Positions 38,787 to 47,177 of a stretch of DNA of 64,000 nt are shown one piece after another (the stretch's first letter is position 1; each line of letters begins with the position of its first letter). Below the pieces are notes generated by a model. That model saw only the letters and a program-made list of their open reading frames with translations. It did not search any database and was not told where the DNA came from. Position numbers and translations under genes: made by a program. This stretch comes from Deinococcales bacterium (GTDB taxonomy: Bacteria; Deinococcota; Deinococci; Deinococcales; JAAFIG01), in assembly GCA_013298595.1 (NCBI GenBank), contig JAAFIG010000012.1, forward strand, positions 60,967-124,966. The letters are read 5' to 3'.

Positions 38787-40520
38787 ATGATTTATTCTGT
38801 TTACGTCGTCGCTCGAGATAACACCCGCATCGCCATAGATGTGTACTTACCTGTACTCGAAACAACCCAAAAAGTTCCAACTGTGCTGAATATGACACGC
38901 TATCATCGGTCAGAAGAAACCCAACGTAACCAGCCAGAATCATCGGTCATTCTGGCTGAGGCTCAAAGCTGGAATGCTCACGGTTATGCTGTTGTGGTGG
39001 TGGATGCTCGAGGCACTGGGGCAAGTTTCGGTACCCGCACAGCCGAACTGACTCGAGCCGAAATTGCTGATTATGGTGATGTCCTTTCTTGGATTGCAGC
39101 TCAGCCGTGGTCTACAGGTCGGGTTGGCGCGTATGGTGTTTCTTATGGTGGCGATACTGCCGAATTACTGACCACTCTCTCGCATCCTGCTTTAAAAGCA
39201 GTCGCACCGTTGTACAGTGATTTTGATTCTTACGACGACTTACTGCTGCCCGGAGGTGTACTCAACACTTGGTTTGGGGAAACATGGTTTGGTTTAACCA
39301 ATGCGCTGGATGAAGTTCCTGGCTGGGCAGAACAATTATCAGCCGCTGCTGGTGTATCGCTAGAACAATTTCGTGCCACGATGATGCCTCGAGTTAATCC
39401 TGTGGATGGTAAAGATGGTATTGCCTTGCGTGAAGCCGCCATTCTTGAGCATCAAAACAACATTGATTCAATGAAGTTACTGCACAAGATGCCGTTTAAA
39501 GATGACATTGATGGCGATGTGACTTTAGCGGTCATGCCTTATGCTTTTGCAGCAGAAATCGAAGCCTCTAATGTTCCGATGCTGGTGCTTGCTGGTTGGC
39601 AAGATGCTGGTACAACGGCTGGAACGTTCTCGAGACTCGAGGGATTTTCAAATCACCAAGAAGTGATTATTGGTGCTTGGTCACATGGTGGTGGCTTTGC
39701 TACTGATCCGTTCCTCGAGCCATCTGCCAATGCGGAATATGCCGAACAACTCTTATGGCAAGTGGCTTTTTTTGATCGCTTTGTGCGCGGCTTCGAGGAG
39801 CCGCAATCTGGCTTAAAAACACTAAAGTACTACACCAATGGCGAATCAAAGTGGCATCAACACACCCCTTGGAAACCAATCACAAAACTCGAGCATTTCT
39901 ACTTGCAAAGCAATCAAACACTAACCCTCGAGCCACCAACTCAGGCAGGTACAAATACTTATCAAGTCAACACAACCATCGGTACAGGTTCAAACTCGAG
40001 ATGGAATACCCAATCTGGCGGTGGTGCAATTATTTATCCGTCACAACACGAACTCGATCAGCACCGATTGTGTTTTACCAGCGCACCACTTGAACAAAAT
40101 TGGCGGGTCACAGGTTTTGCTCGAGTGCAACTGGCACTGAGTTCAAACACACCTGATGGCGCAATCTATGCGTATCTCGAGGATGTTGCTCCAGATGGCA
40201 CAGTCAGATTGATTACCGAAGGGCAACTGCGTTTAATTCACCGAGCTGTACAACCCGTGCCAGCGCCAACTGCATTACCCAGAACACCTCGTAGTTTCGC
40301 TCGAGCCGATGCCCAAGCAATGAACATGAATGAGACCTCGAGTGTGCTTTTTGATCTCATCCCAACATCGGTGCTGTTCAAAAAAGGGCATTGTATTCGC
40401 ATTGCTTTTGCAGGTCACGATCAAGATCATTTTCAATTGTACGCCGAGCAGCAAGTCATCAAATTACATCACAATGCCAGCAACCCTTGTTACCTCGAGT
40501 TACCTGTGGAGCTAACATGA
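38787..40520 (+). CDS. CocE/NonD-family hydrolase (peptidase S15 fold)
   Basis: 577 residues, no signal peptide. X-Pro dipeptidyl-peptidase/cocaine-esterase type enzyme acting on esters or N-terminal acyl or peptide bonds. N-terminal alpha/beta hydrolase domain with DARGTGAS (73-80) and the nucleophile Ser119 in GVSYGG. A helical cap lies in the middle. From ~370 a jelly-roll PepX_C domain (WRVTGFARVQLALSSNTPDGAIYAYLEDVAPDG) ends in ELPVELT. The family length is normal. Ribosome site AAAGGA. The 3' end overlaps the acyl-CoA ligase start by 4 bp. Contributes a fifth hydrolytic activity to the operon. Confidence 0.92.
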   Translation: MIYSVYVVARDNTRIAIDVYLPVLETTQKVPTVLNMTRYHRSEETQRNQPESSVILAEAQSWNAHGYAVVVVDARGTGASFGTRTAELTRAEIADYGDVLSWIAAQPWSTGRVGAYGVSYGGDTAELLTTLSHPALKAVAPLYSDFDSYDDLLLPGGVLNTWFGETWFGLTNALDEVPGWAEQLSAAAGVSLEQFRATMMPRVNPVDGKDGIALREAAILEHQNNIDSMKLLHKMPFKDDIDGDVTLAVMPYAFAAEIEASNVPMLVLAGWQDAGTTAGTFSRLEGFSNHQEVIIGAWSHGGGFATDPFLEPSANAEYAEQLLWQVAFFDRFVRGFEEPQSGLKTLKYYTNGESKWHQHTPWKPITKLEHFYLQSNQTLTLEPPTQAGTNTYQVNTTIGTGSNSRWNTQSGGGAIIYPSQHELDQHRLCFTSAPLEQNWRVTGFARVQLALSSNTPDGAIYAYLEDVAPDGTVRLITEGQLRLIHRAVQPVPAPTALPRTPRSFARADAQAMNMNETSSVLFDLIPTSVLFKKGHCIRIAFAGHDQDHFQLYAEQQVIKLHHNASNPCYLELPVELT

Positions 40521-42091
40521 GTCGAATTGATGCCAATACTGTTGCCAATTTAGGTGGTTTGGTACGACTTGCTGCTAAAACATTTGCCGATTCAGTGATT
40601 TTTCGCTTTGAGGGCAAAAGCTTAACTTTTTTGCAACTCGAGCAACAGACAAATCGCTTAGCCAATGTTTTACAAGCACTCGGTGTCAAGCAAGGCGACC
40701 GCATTGCTGTGATGTTGCCTAATGGTTTTGAGTTCCCAATCTCTTGGCTAAGCATTGCTAAACTTGGTGCTATTATCGTGCCAATCAACACCCAGTACCA
40801 ACATGATGATTTACGTTTTGTCCTGAGAGACGCTGGCACAAGCCTGATTGTTTCGAGTGCAGAATTTTTACCACTGATCAAAAATGTTCAACCCGAGTGT
40901 GAAGCCCTAAAAACCATTGCTCTATTTGGAGCATCAGATACGGCTTTTGATCTCGAGTCCGCCATGAAAAACAGCAACACCGAATTTGACTTACCTGATA
41001 TTACTCGAGATACTTTGGTTAATTTGCAATACACATCTGGCACCACGGGTTTTCCAAAAGGCTGTATGTTATCCCATTCGTATTGGTTAGAATTAGGGCA
41101 ACGTTCATCTGAATTGCTGCAATGCGATTTTGACGATGTGGACTTCACCGTGCAACCATTTTACTATATGGATCCGCAGTGGAATACAGTGTTGTGCTTA
41201 CTGAGTGGCATTCGTTTAGTAATTGTGCCCAAATTTAGTGTCTCAAGGTTCTGGCAAACCATTCATGCCGAAGAAGTAACATTCTTTTATTGCCTTGGTA
41301 CCATTCCTATTTTTTTATTAAAACAGCCGCCAAACCCCGCACTCGAGCAAGGGCATCGTTTGCGCTTGGTTTCGTGTTCAGGGATTGTGCCACAATTTCA
41401 TGCGCTTTTTGAAACGCGTTTTGCCGTGCCGTGGCGCGAAGCCTTTGGCATGACCGAAACTGGTGTAGATATTGCTGTGCCATTATCCGATACCGTAATC
41501 GGCTCTGGTACTATTGGACAACCAGTTCCAGGCAAAGTTGCACGCATTATCAACCATTCAACAACAGGTATCGAAACAGAACTCGAAGCAAATCAAATCG
41601 GCGAGTTGGTCGTTAAAGGCGGTGTGATGATGCAAGGGTACTGGAATCGCCCAGATGATACCGCCCGAGCCTTACAAGGTGGCTGGATGCACACAGGCGA
41701 CCTTGCATACCGCGATGCAAATAATAATTATTACTTGGTTGGTCGCTTAAAAGAAATGATTCGGCGTGGCAGCGAAAATATTGCTGCCAGCGAAGTCGAA
41801 GCGGTGATTTGCGAACACCCACAGATTCAAATGGCAGCCGTAGTCGCTATACCAGATGACGCTCGAGGCGAAGAAGTTAAAGCCTATATCCAACTCGAGC
41901 CAAACACCAAACTCGAGCCAAATGAACTGCTCGAGTTTTTACGTCCTAAACTCGCCAGATTTAAATTACCACGCTATATCACTTTCGTGAATGAATTTCC
42001 GTTAACACCTTCAGAGAAAATTGCTAAACATAAACTTGAGAACAACACACCAACCTTCGATGCTCTCGAAGGTATTTGGAGGACACTATGA
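40517..42091 (+). CDS. Acyl-CoA synthetase / AMP-dependent ligase
   Basis: 524 residues, cytoplasmic, ANL superfamily. Activates a carboxylic acid as acyl-AMP and transfers it to CoA. The phosphate loop TSGTTGFPKG lies at 173-182, FGMTETG follows near 315, and HTGDLAYRD and GRLKEMIRRGSENI mark the hinge region near 395-420. The C-terminal catalytic Lys is expected in LTPSEKIAKHKL. Closest in look to crotonobetaine/fatty-acid ligases (CaiC-like), but the substrate cannot be fixed. I chose ATG 40517, which overlaps the preceding stop; ATG 40391 lies within the hydrolase gene. Coupled to the enoyl-CoA hydratase, so a carboxylate released by the hydrolases is probably activated and beta-oxidised. 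Confidence 0.92.
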   Translation: MSRIDANTVANLGGLVRLAAKTFADSVIFRFEGKSLTFLQLEQQTNRLANVLQALGVKQGDRIAVMLPNGFEFPISWLSIAKLGAIIVPINTQYQHDDLRFVLRDAGTSLIVSSAEFLPLIKNVQPECEALKTIALFGASDTAFDLESAMKNSNTEFDLPDITRDTLVNLQYTSGTTGFPKGCMLSHSYWLELGQRSSELLQCDFDDVDFTVQPFYYMDPQWNTVLCLLSGIRLVIVPKFSVSRFWQTIHAEEVTFFYCLGTIPIFLLKQPPNPALEQGHRLRLVSCSGIVPQFHALFETRFAVPWREAFGMTETGVDIAVPLSDTVIGSGTIGQPVPGKVARIINHSTTGIETELEANQIGELVVKGGVMMQGYWNRPDDTARALQGGWMHTGDLAYRDANNNYYLVGRLKEMIRRGSENIAASEVEAVICEHPQIQMAAVVAIPDDARGEEVKAYIQLEPNTKLEPNELLEFLRPKLARFKLPRYITFVNEFPLTPSEKIAKHKLENNTPTFDALEGIWRTL

Positions 42092-42879
42092 ACCTGATCG
42101 ATATTACTTACCGCAAAGAAAATGGTATTGCCATTGCCACATTCAATCGCCCAGATGTCCTCAATGCGTTTCGTCAACAAACCTTTGCTGATATCAACAG
42201 CATTCTCGAGGATGTTCGCACCGACGATACCATCCGAGTCTTAATTATCAGTGGAACAGGACGGGCTTTTAGCGCAGGAGCCGACCTCAAAGAACTCAAC
42301 TCGAGCTTACTGCTTGCCACCCTCGAGCAACAAAAAATTCATCTTGAAACGTACCAGAATTTAACCCGAGCCATGCTGGCATTACCCAAAATAATTATCA
42401 GTGCAATCAATGGTTTAGCTGTCGGCGTTGGTGTAGAAATAGCGCTCGCCAGCGACATCCGCATAGCCTCGAGCCAAGCAAGTTTTACTTTTGCCGAAGC
42501 CAAACGCGGCTTATTTCAAACCAACGGTGTGATGTTCTTATTACCACGTTTAATCGGCTTAGGACGCGCCGCTCAAATCATGCTGACAGGCGAAAGAGTT
42601 TCCGCTAACACCGCCCTCGAGTTTGGCATGATCTCGCAAGTGGTAGCCGATAATGATCTCGAAAGCAGTGCTATTGCCCTTGCCAACACCATTGCCAGCA
42701 ATGCACCCATTAGTGTGCGTTTGGTCAAGCAAGTTTTACAACAAAGCAGCCAAAGTACACTCGAGCAATGCTTAGACCTCGAAACCAACGGAATGCTTGA
42801 GTGTTTGAACAGCCGAGATTTACGTGAAGGCACCCAAGCCTTCCTCGAGAAACGCAATCCCGTTTATGCAGGATTATAA
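42088..42879 (+). CDS. Enoyl-CoA hydratase/isomerase (crotonase family)
   Basis: 263 residues. Start ATG 42088 follows GGAGG and overlaps the ligase stop (ATGA). Crotonase fold: oxyanion-hole segment GTGRAFSAGADLKEL near residue 55-69, and INGLAVGVGVEIALASDIRIA around 110-130, with a candidate catalytic Glu in VGVEIA. FAEAKRGLF follows, where many hydratases have a second Glu. Last gene of the run; it ends 1 bp before the stop of a convergent gene, leaving no room for a separate terminator. Acts with the acyl-CoA ligase. No dehydrogenase or thiolase is adjacent, so further steps must be encoded elsewhere. Confidence 0.92.
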   Translation: MNLIDITYRKENGIAIATFNRPDVLNAFRQQTFADINSILEDVRTDDTIRVLIISGTGRAFSAGADLKELNSSLLLATLEQQKIHLETYQNLTRAMLALPKIIISAINGLAVGVGVEIALASDIRIASSQASFTFAEAKRGLFQTNGVMFLLPRLIGLGRAAQIMLTGERVSANTALEFGMISQVVADNDLESSAIALANTIASNAPISVRLVKQVLQQSSQSTLEQCLDLETNGMLECLNSRDLREGTQAFLEKRNPVYAGL

Positions 42880-42880
42880 T

Positions 42881-43771
42881 TTACTCTGCCCGTTTACGTT
42901 GAGCACGTTCAATAGCCAAACGTAAACTCAACCGAGTGCGCTCGAGCGATTCCCCAAGCATTCCCACTTCATCTCGAGAAGTCATTTTGATTGGCGTATT
43001 CAAATCACCCGTACTCATAGCATTTGCAAGTTTTGTGAGTTGTAAAACAGGGCGAACAACACTTTGACTCACCAAACTTCCGATAATAGTAGCAATGATA
43101 ACGGCACCAATAATAGACCCGATAATTGTCCAACCAATCACCCAAAGATTGGAAACCAATTTTTCCCCATCTTCTATGACCACAATGCCAAATCCTGAAG
43201 CGGATGCAGTACCGTTCGGAACGGCTAATGTCGTTTGATCCGCAAATCCTAACATACGGGTATCAAGTGCGCCTTTGACTCCACCTAAACCAGTACCTCG
43301 AACCATCCAAGTTAATGCACCTTCAGTTTTATTGATACTCAGATTTATAAAGTAATCACGCATGGCAGTAGGGTTTTCTTTGACTGCCAGATATTTTGGT
43401 TCTCGAGCTTCAAAGATAGTTTTGCCTTGCTGATCTCGAAAAACGACCTGTGAATTGACTTGTCCACCGACATTGGTTTGAGTTAAATACATAGCAATAA
43501 TATCACTACCTACCATTGCTTGTTTGAATTCGCGTTCGATTTCTTGGGGTTTAGTAAAATCAATGTTACCCATCAGCACTTCAACTGTTTTATTGGTGCG
43601 GCTTACATACAAATCACTGACCAATTGACCAACATTGTTATAAACCGAATAAAATATCACACCTCCTGCAAGTAACACAGGTAACACAGCCAATAAGAAC
43701 ATGCGCCATCTCAGTCCAAAAACAAATTGACGTGGTGATGGATTGTTTACTTGATTCTGAACACTATTCAT
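42881..43771 (-). CDS. Membrane HAMP-domain protein without output domain
   Basis: 296 residues. First transmembrane helix at ~24-45, periplasmic sensor-like domain of ~170 residues, second helix at ~222-245, then a HAMP domain at ~246-296 (VVRPVLQLTKLANAMSTGDL...RDEVGMLGESLERTRLSL). The protein stops right after HAMP, so no kinase, cyclase or chemoreceptor signalling part is fused. It must act through a partner, most likely in the same transcript as the PATAN-domain gene 68 bp upstream. Ribosome site AAGG. Similar HAMP-only proteins occur beside type IV pilus or gliding regulators, but that role is inference. Confidence 0.88.
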   Translation of the reverse strand: MNSVQNQVNNPSPRQFVFGLRWRMFLLAVLPVLLAGGVIFYSVYNNVGQLVSDLYVSRTNKTVEVLMGNIDFTKPQEIEREFKQAMVGSDIIAMYLTQTNVGGQVNSQVVFRDQQGKTIFEAREPKYLAVKENPTAMRDYFINLSINKTEGALTWMVRGTGLGGVKGALDTRMLGFADQTTLAVPNGTASASGFGIVVIEDGEKLVSNLWVIGWTIIGSIIGAVIIATIIGSLVSQSVVRPVLQLTKLANAMSTGDLNTPIKMTSRDEVGMLGESLERTRLSLRLAIERAQRKRAE

Positions 43772-43839
43772 AATGAACCTTCTTTACGAGAGAGTGATAA
43801 AAGCTCTGACGGACGAGTTACACTTTGCAAAACACGTTT

Positions 43840-44442
43840 TTACTCAATTGTTTTGAGTAATTCAGACAACCGTGCCTCAAAAACTTGGCGACGCTCTGTG
43901 GGTACAAGCTTTTTCAATTCGGATAACCAAGCTGGTAGATTTGCTTTTGTCAAAGCATCTATGTCCACACCAATATTTTCAGCTGCATCCTCGAGTAACA
44001 CACCACCAAATGGTCCGACTAAGTGTTTCAAAATTTTCTCAAGTTCATTTATAAAAGCTGCCGAAATACGTTCGTCCTGTACTACTTGTAGCGGTGGTTG
44101 AATCACTTCTCGAGAAACACTTGGCTCTATATCTGATTGGTCGCGTAAAACTTCGGCTAAGGGAGTCCGAACCCAGATGTCATGTGGCAAATTCGACAGC
44201 AACACCATTTCAGGAACAAACTCGGATTGACCAGATTGCCATTGCAACACTGCACGGATAGCTGGTACACCTTTGAATGGTTCGCAAATAGCTGCCAAAA
44301 TTCTCCCCACACCAAAATAGATAATGGCTTGATTTGTTTGGCTCGAGAGTAATAATTGACCTGGTGTTTGCTTAGAGACAATTTGAAGTAGCATATCAGG
44401 CAAACCTTGACGCTCAAAAAAACGTTTTGTTGAATTTGACAT
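43840..44442 (-). CDS. PATAN (DUF4388-like) domain protein
   Basis: 200 residues. Start ATG 44442 follows AAGGGG; an in-frame ATG at 44472 has none. Residues ~10-95 (LPDMLLQIVSKQTPGQLLLSSQTNQAIIYFGVGRI...VLQWQSGQSEF) show the PATAN/DUF4388 pattern of a small regulator domain that senses or relays signals. Residues ~120-200 form a second helical domain (LEKILKHLVGPFGGVLLEDAAENIGVD) of a kind also seen in Deinococcus and cyanobacterial regulators. No enzyme motif. Likely partner of the HAMP protein encoded just downstream. Confidence 0.8.
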   Translation of the reverse strand: MSNSTKRFFERQGLPDMLLQIVSKQTPGQLLLSSQTNQAIIYFGVGRILAAICEPFKGVPAIRAVLQWQSGQSEFVPEMVLLSNLPHDIWVRTPLAEVLRDQSDIEPSVSREVIQPPLQVVQDERISAAFINELEKILKHLVGPFGGVLLEDAAENIGVDIDALTKANLPAWLSELKKLVPTERRQVFEARLSELLKTIE

Positions 44443-44546
44443 CGTATTCCCCTTTGAGCTTAGATTTTGCAAACCTTTGTAATAGACACATTAAATTCAG
44501 TAACACCTAACAAAACTGGAATTAATCAGTTTGCGTCGCTTAATTA

Positions 44547-44558
44547 TTACAACTGTAA
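44547..44558. promoter_or_regulatory. TTACA-N2-TGTAA dyad, possible second site of the TetR operator
   Basis: TTACAACTGTAA is a perfect dyad except for its 2-nt centre and shares 11 of 12 bases with 27831-27842 in the TetR/P450 promoter region. It lies about 105 bp upstream of the PATAN gene in the 44443-44742 spacer. I find no clear -35/-10 pair or other feature in that spacer. Confidence 0.4.
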
Positions 44559-44742
44559 CATCAAATTTGATTGCTGTCAGTGAATTTTGACCAAACAACA
44601 CTGAGCCTTCTGTATTAACAAAGTGAAAAAATCAATCCTATATGTTTCACACACATATCTCGAGTCATTGCAACAACTTTATTGGTTTTAAAAAAACCAC
44701 GCCTTATTCACACTCGAGTTATTGAAAGCACAAACTACAATC

Positions 44743-44784
44743 CAAAAAAGCATAAACAGCTTAGATTTAATCTAAGCTGTTTAT
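44743..44784 (-). terminator. Terminator downstream of tRNA-Pro
   Basis: 15-bp perfect stem (44752-44766 with 44770-44784), 3-nt loop, followed on the minus strand by a run of six T (A-run at 44744-44749). Confidence 0.88.
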
Positions 44785-44788
44785 AACG

Positions 44789-44865
44789 TGGTCGGGGTGG
44801 CGAGATTTGAACTCACGACCACTTGACCCCCAGTCAAGTGCGCTACCAGGCTGCGCTACACCCCG
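44789..44865 (-). tRNA. tRNA-Pro (anticodon GGG)
   Basis: 77 nt on the minus strand. Acceptor CGGGGTG pairs with CACCCCG, then A and an encoded CCA. Anticodon stem CTTGA/TCAAG with loop CTGGGGG, anticodon GGG. T-loop GAGTTCAAATCTC and D-arm AGCGCAGCCTGGTAGCGC are canonical. Confidence 0.96.
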
Positions 44866-44881
44866 ACATTCTGGCTTAGGA

Positions 44882-44910
44882 AGGGTATCAGAGGAACGCC
44901 CTATGGTCAA
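44882..44910 (-). promoter_or_regulatory. Promoter of tRNA-Pro
   Basis: Minus strand: TTGACC, 17 nt, TACCCT, with the -10 ending 16 nt before the tRNA. It abuts the opposite-facing -10 box at 44917. Confidence 0.7.
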
Positions 44911-44916
44911 GTGGGG

Positions 44917-44922
44917 TAGACT
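44917..44922 (+). promoter_or_regulatory. -10 box of a leaderless promoter
   Basis: TAGACT ends 6 nt before GTG 44929. No Shine-Dalgarno sequence. Supports the choice of GTG 44929 over GTG 44923, which would touch the -10 box. Confidence 0.5.
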
Positions 44923-44928
44923 GTGTGT

Positions 44929-45450
44929 GTGCGTTCTCCGATTGCTGCTTGGATGATAGGTTTATTTTTGCTCGCTGTGGGTTGCGGAGCAATTTATGTG
45001 TTTCCCGCTTTTCAGGTACGTTTACTTGTTGCTTGCCTAACTGTGTTCTTAGTAGATGCCTTGGGTGGACGCTGGTTTGGCTATACAGCCGTACCATTTA
45101 TTGCCATTGGTTTACTCAATGACCGCGATGGGACTTGGATTTTATTATTACCACTTTTGATTGGTAGTTTCTGGGCTGGTTTATTTTTGCGACATGTCGA
45201 ACCAGGTTGGTTTGGTGTGCCACTGGGTATGATTGGTTTTCTGGCACCACTGGTTATTCTGGTGGTACTCCGTAGCCGTGTAGACCCCGCCATGACACTA
45301 CCCTTAAAAACCCAATTTCCACTGTATTACATTGGCGCTGGTGGTATTGCTATTTTGGTCTCGAGTGTGGTTTTACAAATTGTGCGGCGTTCACAAGCCA
45401 AAGCATTACCTAAGCCAACGCGTCGGCAAACGACTCGCACGGTGCGTTAA
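44929..45450 (+). CDS. Integral membrane protein of unknown function
   Basis: 173 residues from GTG 44929 (an in-frame GTG 44923 would add two). About five hydrophobic segments fill residues 5-155, separated by short loops (one is NDRDGTW), and the protein ends in a basic tail ([21 protein letters not shown]). I do not recognise a family. It is directly followed, without a gap, by the YihY/BrkB-type membrane protein gene, so the two are probably cotranscribed. Confidence 0.78.
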   Translation: MRSPIAAWMIGLFLLAVGCGAIYVFPAFQVRLLVACLTVFLVDALGGRWFGYTAVPFIAIGLLNDRDGTWILLLPLLIGSFWAGLFLRHVEPGWFGVPLGMIGFLAPLVILVVLRSRVDPAMTLPLKTQFPLYYIGAGGIAILVSSVVLQIVRRSQAKALPKPTRRQTTRTVR

Positions 45451-46323
45451 ATGATGAACACGCCTTGGATGCGTGGACTGAGAGCATTTGCAGTGGCATA
45501 TCTCGAGCGGTGGAATGAGGCTCGAGTTCCGATTTTAGCAGCAAGTTTAGCCTATTACGCGACTTTTAGCTTGTTTCCGTTGTTGTTATTAGCTGTGGCT
45601 GGTTTTGGTTTTGCTTTGGCTCAGTACCCTGGCTTGCGTGATGAAGTGCTTTTTTTTATGCGAAATACGATCTCGCAAGTTTTTCCCAGTGCTGCCGATT
45701 TACTCAATCAGAATCTCGAGAGTTTAAAACGCGGTGTGCTCGAGCGGTTCGCTGCCAATGCTGGGGTAAGTAGTTTAATTGCAATTGTTAGTTTAATTTG
45801 GGCTGCCAGTGGTTTTTTTACGGTACTGCAAACAGCTTTAACTTTAGCTATTCCTGGTAATCGCAACCGCAGTGTTCTCATGCAGCGCATTTTAGCTTTT
45901 GTGACTGTCTTTACACTTGCACCTTTGATGCTTTTTTTAATGATTCTTGGTTCTGTTCTCTCGAGTTTATCGAGTGTACCTTTGTTCGAGCCATTACAAG
46001 GTTATGCCAGTGGTGTGGTGGCATTACTTGGCGCTTTTGCTTTGTTTACATTGTCGTATCGGTATTTACCAGCCCATAATCCAGGTTGGCGTGCCAGTAT
46101 TAGTGGTGCATTGCCAACAGCTCTCATTTGGCAAGCTGCCCGATTAGGTTTGGGGTTACTGACTCCTATCTCGAGTTTTCAGGCAACCTATGGCATTTTG
46201 GCAGGTTTTTTGTTATTGCTGGCATGGTTGTATTTAACTTTGCAAATTTTCTTAGCAGGTGGTGTGCTGGTTAGTGTAATTGAACAAACAGCCTTGCCTG
46301 TACAAGCCTCCGAACTTGAATAG
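45451..46323 (+). CDS. YihY/virulence factor BrkB family membrane protein
   Basis: 290 residues, six to seven transmembrane helices. The segment VPILAASLAYYATFSLFPLLLLAVAGFGFAL near residues 26-56 and the later LLTPISSFQATYGILAGFLLLLAWLYLTLQIFLAGG are hallmarks of the family, once mis-called ribonuclease BN. The molecular function is not established. ATG 45451 or 45454 could be used; neither has a good ribosome site, which fits coupling to the gene ending one base upstream. Confidence 0.9.
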   Translation: MMNTPWMRGLRAFAVAYLERWNEARVPILAASLAYYATFSLFPLLLLAVAGFGFALAQYPGLRDEVLFFMRNTISQVFPSAADLLNQNLESLKRGVLERFAANAGVSSLIAIVSLIWAASGFFTVLQTALTLAIPGNRNRSVLMQRILAFVTVFTLAPLMLFLMILGSVLSSLSSVPLFEPLQGYASGVVALLGAFALFTLSYRYLPAHNPGWRASISGALPTALIWQAARLGLGLLTPISSFQATYGILAGFLLLLAWLYLTLQIFLAGGVLVSVIEQTALPVQASELE

Positions 46324-46330
46324 CAATTGA

Positions 46331-47056
46331 TCACAGACCAAATTCTTTAAAAATTAATCGAAATCCTTCAATTGGTAACGCACCCGAAAACAAATAACCA
46401 TTAATCACAAAAGATGGTGTGCCCTCGAGTTTTAAGCTTTGCCCAAGTTGATAATCGCTTTCTATGGCAGCATCATTTTTTGTACTTTTGGTACAGGCTG
46501 TAAACGTGCTGATATCAACGCCGACACTCGAGGCGTATTTAAGGAATTGATCTGGAATTACTTGAGGCTTGAGCTGTGACCATTGCAGTTGTCCTCGGTA
46601 GAAAATATCTTTCATTGCATTAAATTGTGTTTGTTCATTTGCACATGCCACAAATCTGGCTGCTACTCGAGCATGGGGGTGTTGTGGCAATGGCATATCG
46701 CGGTAGTAAAGGCGTAATTTTCCTGTGTCCACATATTCGGTTTTGACTAATGGCTCGGTCAGTGTAGCGTACGCACCACATAACGAACATTGAAAATCCG
46801 AGAATTCGGTCATGGTTATTTTGGCATCGGCACTCCCAATACTGTAACGCGCTCCTGAAACAACATCGGTCTGAATGAGGCGCAAAATCACTTCACGTTC
46901 AGCTTCACCAGCACTGGTTTGTTGCTTAAACTTAATGATCTTAATGGGGTCGTTATTGCTCGAGCCGCGAGGCATTGTTGCTAAAATAAAACCAACGCCA
47001 ACAACAGCCAGAACAACCAGTGAAGCAAAAAAAGAATTGCGGGTTTGTGGTTTCAT
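46331..47056 (-). CDS. DsbA-like thioredoxin-fold protein, membrane-anchored
   Basis: 241 residues. A signal anchor at ~8-27 is followed by a thioredoxin-fold domain with helical insert. The redox motif is C90-S-L-C93 (FSDFQCSLCGAY) and the cis-proline loop is EGTPSFVING near residue 217. Matches the thioredoxin_4/DsbA-DsbG-like family that forms or isomerises disulfides outside the cytoplasmic membrane. The start ATG 47056 has no ribosome site but is preceded by a TATGGT box at the leaderless spacing. The gene is convergent with the YihY gene (7 bp apart). Confidence 0.9.
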   Translation of the reverse strand: MKPQTRNSFFASLVVLAVVGVGFILATMPRGSSNNDPIKIIKFKQQTSAGEAEREVILRLIQTDVVSGARYSIGSADAKITMTEFSDFQCSLCGAYATLTEPLVKTEYVDTGKLRLYYRDMPLPQHPHARVAARFVACANEQTQFNAMKDIFYRGQLQWSQLKPQVIPDQFLKYASSVGVDISTFTACTKSTKNDAAIESDYQLGQSLKLEGTPSFVINGYLFSGALPIEGFRLIFKEFGL

Positions 47057-47062
47057 GGCAAA

Positions 47063-47068
47063 ACCATA
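47063..47068 (-). promoter_or_regulatory. -10 box of a leaderless promoter (DsbA-like gene)
   Basis: TATGGT on the minus strand, 6 nt before ATG 47056, no Shine-Dalgarno sequence. Confidence 0.55.
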
Positions 47069-47177
47069 CCAAGCTTAGGGATGAACGTGCTTGAAGACTT
47101 GACTCGAGGCTATTCTTTTGTTAACATAATTGCGTAGCAAATTTATTCAGATGCCTCTCGAGAAAGGATACATTCAG

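Noticed and set aside
38570-38821. Small open frame overlapping the membrane-protein gene and CocE start
   Set aside because: Out of frame with both well-supported genes and has no ribosome site.
27983-42879. Microcystin degradation (mlr) cluster
   Set aside because: No MlrA-type membrane protease or M81 peptidase (MlrC) is present; only the beta-lactamase fold of MlrB is shared.
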